Shown here piece by piece: positions 1 through 15,897 of a stretch of 64,000 nt of DNA; the first letter of the stretch is position 1, and the number at the start of each line of letters is the position of its first letter. The stretch is taken from NCBI GenBank assembly GCA_963170055.1, contig CAUJGJ010000313.1:6992479-7056478 (forward strand), given 5' to 3'. Below the pieces are notes generated by a model, which was given only the letters and a program-made list of their open reading frames with translations, had not been told where the DNA came from and did not search any database. The stretch comes from Halisarca cf. caerulea (taxonomy: Eukaryota > Porifera > Demospongiae > Chondrillida > Halisarcidae). Made by a program: the position numbers and the translations under genes.

Positions 1-3000
1 ATCCTGAGGTTTCTGCCAACATGGGAAGATACTTCTCCCTTACACCAACATGGAGACAGAATGGAGCACCGATTACACCTTCTCTTGGTACTGTTTGAAG
101 CCAGCACATCTCCAGACAGCACTAGTACTACTCTCACCATCAACATCACAGTCGACCACTTCAGGAACAAGTCATTTTACTATTCATGTTTACTAGTGTT
201 AGCAGGTCAAAATGGACTCCCTACGGGAGAGGTGGAAACTAGTGGGAATGTCACTATAGACCCCATTGGTGAGTGAGTGTTTAGTTCAAATGGTACATTT
301 ACATGTGGTTCAATGTGTGGGTATCATTGGCTGGCCCTACATTATTAGTGTGATAAATGCCTTACAGCCAATAATCCTACATGAGAGTAGGTGGTGTAAT
401 GTACATGAGGTGTTGTGGGGATTGAGGTAGTGTACACGCTAGTATGCTGACTGCCATCAGATTGTGTGTACCCTGTACCTTGCCTCCCAGCGTGTAAATG
501 TGTAGTTTGTGTGAATCGTCTGCAGATCTAACCCCACCTCCCCTCACATCCATTGACTCACTTGCCTCTACCATCACTCTTAAATGGAGTGACCAACCCT
601 GTACTGTGAGGTACAGTGTATCCTGGATGTACACCAATGATGATGGTACTGCTACTACTGATAGTGGAGTTACAGAGTTGACCAACTACACCATCCCAAC
701 CAGTGTAGGAGGAGTGTATACTGTGTCAGTAGAAGCTGTTGATGGTGTGGGTATTGTTGGACCATCAACTACTGAAGTAGTGAGATCAAGTGAGTGCTAA
801 CTCCACACTCTGTATCTGATGGTGTTGAAATGCTCAATCCTTCTCTCTTCAGTTTACCCTCAACCCACTGATGACGGCAGTCCTCCTTGTAAAGACAGGT
901 CTCTTGTTCTGAGATGTCAGGAGAGTGGACTACATGACGATAGAAGGTCACAGTTCATCTGGATGGACAGCAGTGGTCCTCTTGCTAGCTCTGATCAGTA
1001 CACCATCAATGGTCCTCAGTTGACAATAACCAATGCTAGTGCTGTCAGTGACAACACTATCCGATGTAGTGAGGTACTGACAAATGGGATAACAGTGACA
1101 GGAGCTATGTACAGAGTGGAACCTCTCAGTGAGCACCTATATACACTGAGGAGGACATTCACATATTCATGTACACTAAGACGTCCTTGCATGTCTGGTC
1201 ATCATTTGTAGTGCAGTTAGACAGTTTTGATGACGACTGTATTATAAGGACACAAATGTATTAGTTCTGTAATTGCATCCAAACAGCTCATTACTTGTGT
1301 TTTGTTCACAGTGGGTGTTTTCCCTTTCTTTTATACTGCATGTCACACAGATCAACCAGGTCCTCCTGTAGTAACCATAGCAACCACAGATTCCAGTTTC
1401 ACATTAACATGGAACACTACAACAGTCTGTTTCGAGTCTGAAATCTCCAACTTTGTTGTAAATTGGAGTGAGATTGGAAGTGGGATCAGTTCCTCCACTA
1501 CTGTATTATCTCCTCCATACACCGTCAGTGGACTACAACCTGGTACATCTTATGAGGTCAGTGTACATGGAGTGAGTGGATCAGGAGTAGTCAGTGAACG
1601 GAGAGTGCTCACTGTGACAACAGGTGAGGAGGTCCTGCAGTGAAGGCTGATGTGTGTGTTGAGTGTTTGGTTGTCCTTGTGAAATCTCCAGTCCTCCATT
1701 TGCAAACTATAATTTATTGTACACATGTAATAGTAGAGATGAGCAAATGTATAAGAAGGTCTCATGCTGCCCACTATCCCTACCGAACATCATCCACACA
1801 TGCTGTACACTATCCCTACCCAACATTACCATACATGCTGTACACTATCCCTACCCAACATCATCCATACATGCTGCACACTATCCCTACCCAACATCAT
1901 CCATACATGCTGTACACTATCCCTACCCAACATCATCCATACATGCTGCACACTATCCCTACCCAACATTACCATACATGCTGCACACTATCCCTACCCA
2001 GCATTACCATACATGCTGCACACTATCCCTACCCAACATTACCATACATGCAGTACACTATCCCTACCCAACATCATCCATACATGCTGCACACTATCCC
2101 TACCCAACATTACCATACATGCTGCACACTATCCCTACCCAGCATTACCATACATGCTGCACACTATCCCTACCCAACATTACCATACATGCAGTACACT
2201 ATCCCTACCCAACATCATCCATACATGCTGTACACTATCCCTACCCAACATCATCCATACATGCTGTACACTATCCCTACCCAACATCATCCATACATGC
2301 TGTACACTATCCCTACCCAACATCATCCATACATGCTGCTGCACACTATCCCTACCCAACATCATCCATACATGCTGTACACTATCCCTACCCAACATCA
2401 TCCATACATGCTGCACACTATCCCTACCCAACACTACCATACATGCTGCACACTATCCTTACCCAACATCATCCATACATGCTGCACACTATCCCTACCC
2501 AACATTACCATACATGCTGCACACTATCCCTACCCAACATCATCCATACATGCTGTACACTATCCCTACCCAACATCATCCATACATGCTGTACACTATC
2601 CCTACCCAACATCATCCATACATGCTGTACACTATCCCTACCCAACATTACCATACATGCTGCACACTATCCCTACCCAACATCATCCGTACATGCTGCA
2701 CACTATCCTACCCAACATTACAATGCGTACTTTAGTACAGATATTATGTTAATCACCCAGAAATTTAATCTCATCAATATTTCGTGTAAACGTACTACAT
2801 GTTATGTGACAATTTGGGTGGATTTGACTAGTAGTGTTAAGCAAATTCATGTGAGCAGCTTTCAACTGTATTGTCTATTATCTCTCCTTCTCCGCTATCT
2901 TCACATGGGATGTACTGTACACACATGTTCACATATACCTGGAGCTACAGATGCAGCCACTGGCACACAGTCAGGACTGTCTGCAGCTCTCATTGCAGGC

Positions 3001-3802
3001 ATTGTGACAGCTTCAGTGGTTGCCTGTTTGCTAACATTCTTCGCAGTTTTTGGAGCTGGAGTGATAGCACATTCTCTTTACAAGAAGAAATCCACACACA
3101 CGTCACGTGAGTGGTTGTGTACATGTTTGTCACCAAAGAGTGTATGTGTTGTTGGGACACAACTGTTTGTTATAGCAGTGGTCAAAACAGTGTTTGCCCT
3201 TTACAAGGACAAAGAGCTGATCCAGTATTAATGGGACATTTTGAAAATTGGTCAGCCATTTCTGATATGGTCACTAATGTTATGATTCCTAGCAGTATGA
3301 ATTGACTCTGCAAAAATGACATTTTCAACAATAGTTGATATTAAAAGCTCAGCTCCGTTTCAGCATAGTCTGGCATTGCCGACCCGATCTCGCTCGGCCA
3401 TTTTCTGGGATTAATGTCAGTCTCTATAAATGCCTGAGTGAGATTGGGTCAGCTGCACCAGACTTGGTCCAGTTGTGATCAGCAGTTGACTTTGAATTTT
3501 GTTCAGCCACGTTCCAGTTTTGTTGGGAAAATGGCAGATGGCAGGCTGCTATTTCTGGTCCACATAGTGCTTGCTAAACCTTTACAACAACAAATGTGCA
3601 TGTGATACATGTGCTTGTCATCTTCTGCCTGCATTCCTTTTGTACAGAATCCTCTGAATCTGCAGAAGATATGGCGACCTCTTCCACTCCAGGTTACGCG
3701 AATGTAGAACTGGAGGACAGAAGTGTACCAATGACAGACAACCCAAGTTATGAACATGTTCAGAGAACTGAGCTCACAAAACCTCTTTATGGGAACTTGT
3801 AG
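1..3802 (+). CDS. R1: Ig/FN3 transmembrane receptor, 5' end outside window, Ig1 exon frameshifted
   Basis: Inferred exons: Ig1 (partial) 1-268, FN3-1 526-789, Ig2 853-1128, FN3-2 1351-1623, TM 2951-3106, tail 3648-3802 (stop TAG). Introns begin GT and end AG, and all junctions are phase 1. FN3-1 carries the usual LTNYT and YTVSVEA strands; FN3-2 carries PGPP and [13 protein letters not shown]. Ig2 has the Cys pair (VLRCQ ... IRCSE) and FIWMD tryptophan. The TM exon is type 1 (AALIAGIVTASVVACLLTFF, then basic YKKKS). The tail has tyrosine motifs GYANV, PSYEHV and PLYGNL. The Ig1 exon lacks two bases near 92-93 compared with R2 and R3, which puts a stop at 96-98. R1 is therefore a recent pseudogene, a null allele or an assembly error; the downstream exons are intact. 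The TM acceptor differs from R2: the usual TTTGCAG site is lost and CTACAG at 2945-2950 is the likely substitute. Function is inferred from domains only. Confidence 0.75.
1762..2728 (+). repeat. 36-bp minisatellite in the FN3-2/TM intron of R1
   Basis: About 27 tandem copies of a 35-36 bp unit built on ACATCATCCATACATGCTGT followed by ACACTATCCCTACCCA. The main variants are TCATCC (36 bp) versus TTACC (35 bp) and TGTACAC versus TGCACAC. The unit contains no stop in any + frame, so long open frames run through it; these are artefacts. Confidence 0.97.
3381..3450. repeat. Imperfect hairpin in TM/tail intron of R1
   Basis: GACCCGATCTCGCTC at the left and GAGTGAGATTGGGTC at the right form a 15-bp inverted repeat around a 40-nt loop. 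The same structure lies in the homologous introns of R2 (about 7706-7777), R7 (about 33740-33817) and R11 (about 61371-61441). It could be an old MITE or an RNA hairpin affecting tail-exon splicing. Confidence 0.55.
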
Positions 3803-4032
3803 TCCATCTTTATTGCTAACTATTTTTTTTATATACAATTTTATCACTCTCATTGGTTTGGTGGCTAAGGAAAGTGAAATCACTTTATTTCATTCCATCC
3901 CTGTGCTTTGATGTGCAGTCCAGAATACACCATTGCATACATATATATGCAAGCCTGCATGGTATATTCCAATCTCATGATCAGTACGTATACATAACTC
4001 TGCAACTACTAAACCGGGAAAGCCCCTTCAGT

Positions 4033-4043
4033 AAAATGGCGGC
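4033..4043 (+). promoter_or_regulatory. R2 YY1/TISU-like core promoter element AAAATGGCGGC
   Basis: The match sits in a longer block shared by most genes here (GGAAAGCCCCTTCAGTAAAA then TGGCGGCCGTC), about 155 bp upstream of the signal-peptide ATG. AAnATGGCGGC is the known YY1 site and TISU translation-initiator consensus. The ATG inside it (4036) opens a 58-codon frame that overlaps the receptor start in another frame. Confidence 0.7.
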
Positions 4044-4189
4044 CGTCGATGAATCAAGTGTCCTGGTCGCGGGTGCGATCGCTGATATAGTGCGGTTGTG
4101 CGGGTTCGATCATTGTTTTGATAGAGGAACAAAATTAAGTATATTTAAAGTGTATCTATCTCGTCTACCACTGTTCTTGTATACGCACC

Positions 4190-7100
4190 ATGTTCTTGAG
4201 AGGGATATCTAGCGCCGGATGGAATTTTGTTCTATTAGTATTTCGATTTGGGCTGTTGAGATGTCCAGGTTAGTTCCCTCATACGTAGGTTAGACTCAAA
4301 TGAAAACAAAATTCGTGTTCAGTTTGAGACAGCATGACCCCACAGTGCAGTCTGAATTAAAGATAAGGTTCATCCTTGTCTCTTTGCATCCACATCTCTT
4401 CTATGAAGGATCCAGTAAATATGTACTGAGTAGTGTACTCTATAGTACCTGGTTGTCAGAATCCCTCGTGTCAGCATGTGTAGATGTATCATAGGGAAAG
4501 TGTTATTCTCGTCTTTGCAAGTACTGAGAGCTGACTGATGGTTGAGCATTTGAGAATGTGCATTGAGGTCAGCCTAATTAGGAGTGATGACTCTTTTAGG
4601 GGTATAAAATTAGCTGACAAAGGTACTTCTATGACAAATCCAGTTCATTATAGTATGAGTAACTGCAAATAGCAACACAGTCAGTGAACAGTCATATGAA
4701 TAATAATGGTGGTTCTGTGTGTTCTTGTTCTAACATCATATGCCACTTGTTGTGCAGGTAGTGCACAGCTCACCCTCAACATTTCCACCTCCTCCTCTAC
4801 TCCATGTTATGGAGATGTAGTGACTCTAGTGTGTCACCATCCTGAGGTTGCTACCAACCCTGGGAAGTACTTTACCATTACACCTCAATGGAGACAGAAT
4901 GGTACGAGGTTCACACCTTCTCTTGGTACTATGTTTGAAGCCAACACATCTCCAGACAGCACTAGTACAACTCTCGCCATCAACATCACAGTGGACCACT
5001 TCAGGAACCAGTCATTTTACTATTCTTGTTTACTAATATTAGCAGGTCCAAATGGACTACCTTCAGGAGAGGTGGAAACTAGTGGGAATGTCACTATAGA
5101 CCCCATTGGTGAGTGGGTGTTTAGTTCAAATGGTACATTTACATGTGGTTCAGTGCATGGGTATCATTGACTGGCCCTACATGCTAGTACACTGTGTGCC
5201 ATCACATTATGTGTACCCTTCCTCATATTACGTACTATATGCTTTACAGCTAGTATAATGCTACATGAGAGTAGGTGTTGTGATGTGCATGAGGTGGTGT
5301 GGGAACGTGGTGTACATGCTAGTACACTGTGTGCCATCACATTATGTGTGCCTTGTGCCTTGCAACATGCCTCTCAGTATATGAATGTGTAGTTTGTGTA
5401 TATCCTCTGCAGATCTGACCCCACCTCCCCTCACATCCATTGACTCACTTGCCTCTACCATCACTTTTAAATGGAGTGACCAACCCTGTACTGTGAGGTA
5501 CAGTGTATCCTGGATGTACACCAATGATGATGGTACTACTACTACTGATAGTGGAGTTACAGAGTTGACCAACTACACCATCCCAACCAGTGTAGGAGGA
5601 GTGTATACTGTGTCAGTAGAAGCTGTTGATGGTGTGGGTAATGTTGGACCATCAACTACTGAAGTAGTGAGATCAAGTGAGTGCTAACTCCACACTCTGT
5701 ATCTGATGGTGTTGAAATGCTCAATTCTTCTCTCTTCAGCTTACCCTCAACCCACTGATGACGGCAGTCCTCCTTGTAAAGACAGGTCTCTTGTTCTGAG
5801 ATGTCAGGAGAGTGGACTACATGATGATAGAAGGTCACAGTTCATCTGGATGGACAGTAGCGGTCCTCTCACTAGCTCTGATCAGTACACCATCAATGGT
5901 CCTCAGTTGACAATAACCAATGCTAGTACTGTCAGTGACAACACTATCCGATGTAGTGAAGTACTGACAAATGGGATAACAGTGACAGGAGTTGCTTACA
6001 GATTGGAACCTTTCAGTGAGCACCTACACTGAGGAGGGCATTCTCATTTTCTTGTACACTGAGACATCCTTGTCTTGTGATCATTTGTAGCACTGTTTGC
6101 TAGCTCTCCTGTGGTGAGGTAACTGATCGAAGTACAGTTAGACATTTTTGAGGATGAACCGTATGCATAGGGACCCAAATTTAATAGTGATGTAACTGTA
6201 TCCAAACAGCTTTATTACTTGTGTTGCGTTTTCAGTGTGTGTTTCCCTTTCCTTTTATACTGCACATCACACAGATAAACCAGGTCCTCCTGTAATAACC
6301 ATAGCAACCACAGATTCCAGTATCACTTTAACATGGAACACTATAACGGTCTGTTTTGAGTCTGAAATTTTCAACTTTGTTGTGAATTGGAATGAGATTG
6401 GAAGTCGAATCAGTTCCTCCACCACTGTATTATCTCCTCCATACACCATTGGTGGACTACAACCTGGTACCTCTTATGAGGTCAGTGTACATGGAGTGAG
6501 TGATTCAGGAGTGGTCAGTGAACGGAGAATGCTCACTGTGACAACAGGTGAGGAGGTCCTGCAGTGAAGGCTGATGTGTGTTGAGTGGCTGGTTGTCCTT
6601 GTGACATCTCCAATCCTCCATTTGCAAACTATAATCTTATTGTATACATGTGATAGTAGAGATGAGCAAACATGTAAGAAGGTCTCATGCTGCACACTAT
6701 CCCTACCCAACATCATCCATACATGCTGCACACTATCCCTACCCAACATTACCATACATGCTGCACACTATCTCTACCCAACATCATCCATACATGCTGC
6801 ACACTATCCCTACCCAACATACCATGCATGTAGTGTGTGAAAGTAGTGCAGTTAAACCTCATTAACATAACAGTTGGTGGACTGCCCAAAAATTTAACCT
6901 TGAAAGTGTAAGCAGTTTTACATTTTATGCTTGGATTTGGAGGTAGACTAGACTACAGTGGAATCTCTGAATAAAGGACACTTTGGGATAGTCTTTTGTT
7001 CTTTGTAAGGAGGTTGCCTCTTTGGGAGGTCCAAAATGAATTGGAACTATTTCATTGGACTCCAGCTGTATCCATTCTTGAGAAAATGTCCTTTTTCAGA

Positions 7101-8115
7101 GTTTCCACTACCAGGATTTGACTGTACAGTATTCAGTGCTATAAGCTATTTATGTGAGTACCATTCGACTGTCATGCTGTAATCCCTTATTATTTCTTCT
7201 TCTCCACGGTCTTCACACGGATTATACTACCCACACATGTTTGCAGATATACCAGGACCTGGAGCTACAGATGCTGCCACTGGCACATGTTCAGGAATGT
7301 TAGCAGCTCTCATTGCAGGCATTGTGGTAGCTTCAGTGGTTGCCTGTTTGCTAACATTCATAGCAGGTTTGGGAGCTGGAGTGATAGCACATTCTATTTA
7401 CAGGAAGAGATCCACTCACACGTCACGTGAGTGGTTGTGTACATGTTTGTCACTAAAGTCTTAAGAGTGTGTGTAGTTGGGACACAACAGTTTGTTATAG
7501 AAGTGGTCAGAACAGGATTTGCCCTTTACTAGGACAAAGAGCTGATCCAATATTAATGGGACATTCTGAAAATTGGTCAGCCATTTCTGATATGGTCACT
7601 AATGTTATGATTCCTAGCAGTATGAATTGACTCTGCAAAATGACATTTTCAACAATAGTTGATATTGAAAGCTCAGCTCTGTTTCAGCATAGTGTGACAT
7701 TGCCGACCCAATCTCACTCAACCATCTTCAGGGATTTACATCAGTCTCTATAAATGCCCAAGTGAGATTGGGTCAGCTGCACCTGACTTAGTCCAGTTTT
7801 GATCAGCAGTAGACTTTGAATTTTGTTCAGCTACGTTCCAGTTTTGTTGGGAAAATGACAGATGGCAGACTGCTATTTGTGGCCCATACAGTGCTTGCTA
7901 AACCAAATGTGCATGAGATGCATGTGCTTGTCATGTTGTGATGGCATTTCTTTTGTACAGAATCCTCTGAACCTGCAGAAGATATGGTGACCTCTTCCAC
8001 TCCAGGTTACGTGAATGTAGAACTGGAGGATAAAAGTGTACCAATAACAGACAACCCAAGTTATGAACATGTTGAGAGAACTCAACTCACGAAACCTCTT
8101 TATGGGAACTTGTAG
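4190..8115 (+). CDS. R2: full-length Ig/FN3 receptor (Ig-FN3-Ig-FN3-TM-tail)
   Basis: Inferred exons: signal peptide 4190-4268, Ig1 4758-5108, FN3-1 5413-5676, Ig2 5740-6015, FN3-2 6275-6547, TM 7247-7426, tail 7961-8115 (stop TAG); all junctions are phase 1. The first exon starts MFLRGIS, has a hydrophobic run and ends LLRCPG. An alternative start at 4706 (MVVLCVLVLTSYATCCAG) reads through the splice acceptor into Ig1 and is also signal-peptide-like. Ig1 has CYGDVVTLVC, a tryptophan (PQWRQNG) and the F-strand Cys YYSCL. The TM exon is type 1 (ALIAGIVVASVVACLLTFIA, then YRKRS). The tail has GYVNV, PSYEHV and PLYGNL. I see no frame damage, so this is the best template for the family. Predicted plasma-membrane receptor with extracellular Ig/FN3 and phosphotyrosine signalling; the ligand is unknown. 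Confidence 0.8.
4603..4610 (+). promoter_or_regulatory. R2 internal TATA box (TATAAAAT)
   Basis: Lies exactly 103 bp upstream of the alternative ATG at 4706. The same spacing is found in R3 (8951 to 9054) and R12 (62633 to 62736), inside a block conserved among the three genes. It probably drives a second transcript that begins with the MVVL signal peptide. Confidence 0.6.
6686..6828 (+). repeat. Short copy of the 36-bp minisatellite in R2
   Basis: About four units of the same family as in R1, R7 and R11, at the same intronic position. The flanking sequence (CATGTAGTGTGTGAAA, then GTAGTGCAGT) is shared with R7 and R11, so the array was present in the ancestral gene and changed in length afterwards. 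Confidence 0.95.
6956..7124. mobile_element. TA-flanked MITE in R2 (CAGTGGAATCTCTGAATAAA end)
   Basis: The left end CAGTGGAATCTCTG and the right end CAGGATTTGACTG are rough inverted repeats bordered by TA on both sides, as expected for a Tc1/mariner or pogo-type MITE. A better preserved copy is at 32977-33160 in the same intron of R7, so insertion predates the duplication. Confidence 0.55.
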
Positions 8116-8373
8116 ACCATCTTGATCACTATGTAATGTTTTTTATATACAATTTTATCACTCTTATTGGTTTGGTGGCTAAGGAAAAGTGAAATCACTT
8201 TAGTTCATTCCATCCCTGTGCTTTGATGTGCATTCCAGAATACACCATTGCATACATATATGCAAGATATACCAATCTCATGATCAGTATATATAACTCT
8301 GCAACTATATACTGCACGGAGCATTAAAGCAGTGGCTCACGAGTACAAATTTAACCGGGAAAGCCCCTTCAGA

Positions 8374-8384
8374 AAAATGGCGGC
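8374..8384 (+). promoter_or_regulatory. R3 YY1/TISU-like element
   Basis: AAAATGGCGGC within the shared promoter block. The ATG at 8377 opens an 85-codon frame (MAAVD...) that overlaps the receptor ATG at 8528 in a different frame. Confidence 0.7.
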
Positions 8385-8527
8385 CGTCGATGTACTAAGA
8401 GTCCCGGTCGCGTGTGCGATCGCTGATGTAGTGCGGTTGTGCGGGTTCATTGTTTTGATAGAGGAGCAAAAATTGAGTAAATTTAAAGTGTATCTATCTC
8501 GTCTACCACTGTTCTCGTATACGCACC

Positions 8528-12426
<3,899 letters not shown>

Positions 12427-13463
12427 TCCATTGTTGTCTGTGTTTAGTGATATCATTCAATGTAACATATTATGACTTTGTTGGATTTCTAGTGGAAAAT
12501 GAAATCTATTTACAATATAATGTATTGTTCCCTTTCCACTTGAGTGTATTTGAGTTGTACCACAATTTCTCTGCATGCATGAATGTATACATAGTTATAA
12601 GTTTCTATATATTAATTGCTGTTGCAACATACAGATCTTGCTGGTACATATGACCTTTCAATACATAGGTAGGCCAACTCTGATGCCCAGTTTTCAGCAT
12701 TTTAGTTGTTTTGCATGCATGGGGAATTGAGCATCGATCGATCATGCAAGCAACAAGCTACTGTCCTTTTACCATTAGCATATATGTACATTTCTTATTG
12801 ACTTCTATTCATTCTATATTATGTGGTGTGCTATAGTGTGTGTTTTATTACTCTTCAATCCCTGCATGTCAGCACCGTATGTTGTATGTCCATGTATGGG
12901 ATATATATTCTTGTATGAGCCTCTTTTGCTGGTGACGCATTGCACTGATCGATGGACCACTTTGCATCCTAGCACACTACGGTATGGTGCTCAAAGTATG
13001 CTAATATATAGGTTTGTTTGTATTTGGTGTTGGATGTTGAGGGAGGGAACTCCACAGTATGACTATGCATGTGAAAATGTCGATTGAAGAAGAAATGTAT
13101 GACTGATGCTGTATGCATTTATCAGTGCACAGTTGCACAATTCTTAGCTTGTGCTGTTGTCATAATCGGATGTTAGATGATGTGAAGGTGACATAGTTGT
13201 GCATATGTGAGGATCAGCCATATTCCCCTACTTGCGCGGGGAATTCGATCCTCGATTATCGAATCTCCATGATCCAGAGCTTGCGAGCTAAAGTGGATAA
13301 CAAGGGACAGTCCCTTTAATATAATGGCTGCCCCAAATAAATCGTACCACGTTTAGGGTACTACCTGCGTTATTTATATCTGTTGAGAGTCGGTGGAATA
13401 ACACGTGGTTTGAAAACATTGTTTTATTCTCGTGCGGATAGTTTTCAGTGTACTTGCAAGTCC
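12427..13463. other. R3-R4 intergenic region
   Basis: Holds the 3' UTR of R3 and the upstream region of R4. A weak promoter-like match, ATAATGGCTGC, lies at 13321-13331 next to TCCCTTTAAT. I see no gene in the rest. Confidence 0.5.
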
Positions 13464-13664
13464 ATGGCCTGGAACCGCAGCATAAATATTGGATGGAAAC
13501 CTTTCACCATTTTTCTACTCTTACGAGCTCCAATTCCAAGTGAATTCAATCAGATAAGTTTTGTAGTACAAATAATATTATAGTAGGACCATCTATGACA
13601 GCTGGACAGCCGGCGTGACATGTGTAATGTGTAGCATATGCGCGTACACGTACCTACATGTACC

Positions 13665-13808
13665 TAGTCTCGCGTGGCCAGACCACAATATCGCCTCCTT
13701 CATTCGGGGACCGAGAATAAATGAATTATTCCAGCAACAACAAGAAAAGCATACACACTATGTCCCCGAATAAAGGAGGCGATATTGCGGTCTGGCCACA
13801 TGAGACTA
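13665..13808. mobile_element. Foldback MITE with 9-bp target duplication in R4 intron 1
   Basis: Two 47-bp arms (13665-13711 and 13762-13808) form a near-perfect inverted repeat starting TAGTCTCGCGTGGCCAGACC. ACATGTACC directly precedes (13656-13664) and follows (13809-13817). Nine-base duplications are typical of Mutator-like elements; no coding sequence is inside, so it is non-autonomous. Confidence 0.85.
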
Positions 13809-14228
13809 ACATGTACCAGTGTACCAGTCTCGCCCTCCGTGTTGCAGTGAAGTGTGCAGCTGCTGTCAGGTATACCAGAGTACATCTCCCTTTTGTTTTC
13901 CAGTCACCTCTCAAGTGACCCTACCTCCTCCACCTGGTGATGTCTGTTATGGAAATGTTGTGGAGCTAGTGTGTGGGACCAGCAGAGATCCATCACAGTA
14001 CTTAATTAGTGCAGAGCCCATTTTGGAGGGAGAATATGGTGCCACTGATTGTGGCAACCTCTAATGGGACATATTCTCTACAAACTGTAAATATCACTGA
14101 TGACAAACTCATCATCAACATCACTAGAGGGTACTTTGAGGAGAACATGGTCTACTCTTATCATTGTTCCTATGTGTTTCCAAACAACACTAGTGATGGG
14201 AGTGGAGTAGTGAGGATTGACCCCTTAG

Positions 14229-14252
14229 GTGTGTGTGTGTGTGTGTGTGTGT
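14229..14252 (+). repeat. Short (GT)n at R4 Ig1 donor
   Basis: The donor GTGTGT is itself the start of a 12-unit GT repeat, as in R3 and R9. Confidence 0.8.
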
Positions 14253-15451
14253 TTGTGCATGTGTTTGTGTTTTTGTGTTTGGATATGAAGGATTTTATGC
14301 TTATGTATTAGTGATACGCAACTATGCCCCTTGTTTTTCACAGATTGCCCCTTCGGAAGAGGGGGATTATACATACCTAAAAGCAACCCTACCCCCTCCC
14401 TTAATTGTAGGCTTTGTGTGTGTGGTGTGTCTTAAATTGACCTTCCCTTTTACTAATTCACAGTCTGGTCCCAAGTGTTCAATATATGTGCTGATACTAT
14501 GCCTGGTGTGCAAGTCTTTGAATCATGATTGCACAAGTTTACAATCATTAGGCCTGCATGATCCCCACATTGAATACCCAGCCTCAGAACACCCCTCGTA
14601 TTTTTGTCTTTGCTTAAAGTAAAAAACGAATGGAGTTCTGTCATGCATTCTTATGTACATTTAGAATTTAGGAAGATATCCTAGAACTGGAGAGGGGGAA
14701 TTTGGGGAGAATACCCCCTCCCACTTGTAAATGCTCTCCTGGCCACCTCATCAACATGAATGTTGAATCGTCTTCTTTAGATCCCCACAGTCTGTAGTAT
14801 ATGTACAGTAACCCTATGGTTGGTTCTAAGGCCTATACATACATAGGTAGTGATTACATGGATCCTATGTTATTCCCCCAGACCACCCCAATCCTCCTAC
14901 GTTGAGAGAAGCCGTCAATACAACCACATCTACTGCCACACTCAAGGTGGACCACAGGAAGACATGTTTCCAGGAGTGTACCTTTCACTACGAGGTCAGA
15001 GTCCACCCAGCTGACAGCCCCACACTGACATCCACAAGCAACCACTCTACTGATGTGTTGAGTGTGAGTGGTCTCACTGGAGACACCATGTACAGAGCAG
15101 AGGTTGTAGCAGTGTGTGTGGGAGAGTCCACCATCAGAAGTGATCCACTGACTGTCACCTTCACAACAATGGAAGGTGAGTTGAGTGTGTGTCTGTTGTA
15201 GACTAGTGTCCCAACTGTTGTGAGTGTTGTTTCCCTCCATCCTCAGACGGTACAAGAGAGACTCCTACTTCACCTTCTGCTAATGGTATGACTGCTGTTC
15301 TTGTACATGTGTTGAAACTTTAGCAATATTATATACAGACATAACAATACATGAACATATAAATCCCTTTAGTATCTCCGAATCTCTTTACAGTGCTTTG
15401 GTATATTGTGTACATGCCCAGTTCATTTTACACAAGTACAGACGCATATGC

Positions 15452-15454
<3 letters not shown>

Positions 15455-15505
<51 letters not shown>

Positions 15506-15525
15506 GCACACACACAAACACACAC

Positions 15526-15582
<57 letters not shown>

Positions 15583-15595
15583 CACAAACACACAC

Positions 15596-15674
<79 letters not shown>

Positions 15675-15675
15675 T

Positions 15676-15741
<66 letters not shown>
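15455..15741 (+). repeat. (CA)n microsatellite before the R4 TM region
   Basis: About 285 bp of CA repeat with CG and AA interruptions, ending at the acceptor-like CACCAG before 15745. Confidence 0.95.
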
Positions 15742-15742
<1 letters not shown>

Positions 15743-15897
15743 AGTATATCTTGATGCCCCCTCCACCACTACAGGTACATGTATTGAGAGATTGTCCACA
15801 GGTGTCATTGCTGGTGTTGTGATAGGGTCAGTAGTAGTGAGTGTAATGATATTCATAGCTGGTTGTGGAGCAGGAGCGATAGCAATACTTGTTTACC

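Noticed and set aside
377..685. Minus-strand frames opposite the FN3-1 exons (MVNSVTPLSVVVVPSS type), repeated in most genes
   Set aside because: Shadows of the conserved + strand exon; they recur only because the exon is conserved.
1640..3231. Long repeat frames in R1 (up to 522 residues)
   Set aside because: Minisatellite read-through; one frame merely runs on into the real TM exon.
3648..3802. Classical ITIM or strict ITAM in the tail
   Set aside because: The residue two before each tyrosine is proline, and the first YxxV does not fit the strict ITAM. Described as YxxV/L motifs with an ITAM-like spacing only.
15745..15774. A constitutive mini-exon between CA repeat and TM in R4 and R5
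   Set aside because: It keeps frame in R4 (30 nt, phase 1-1), but the R5 copy is one base longer and would break the frame; treated as optional.
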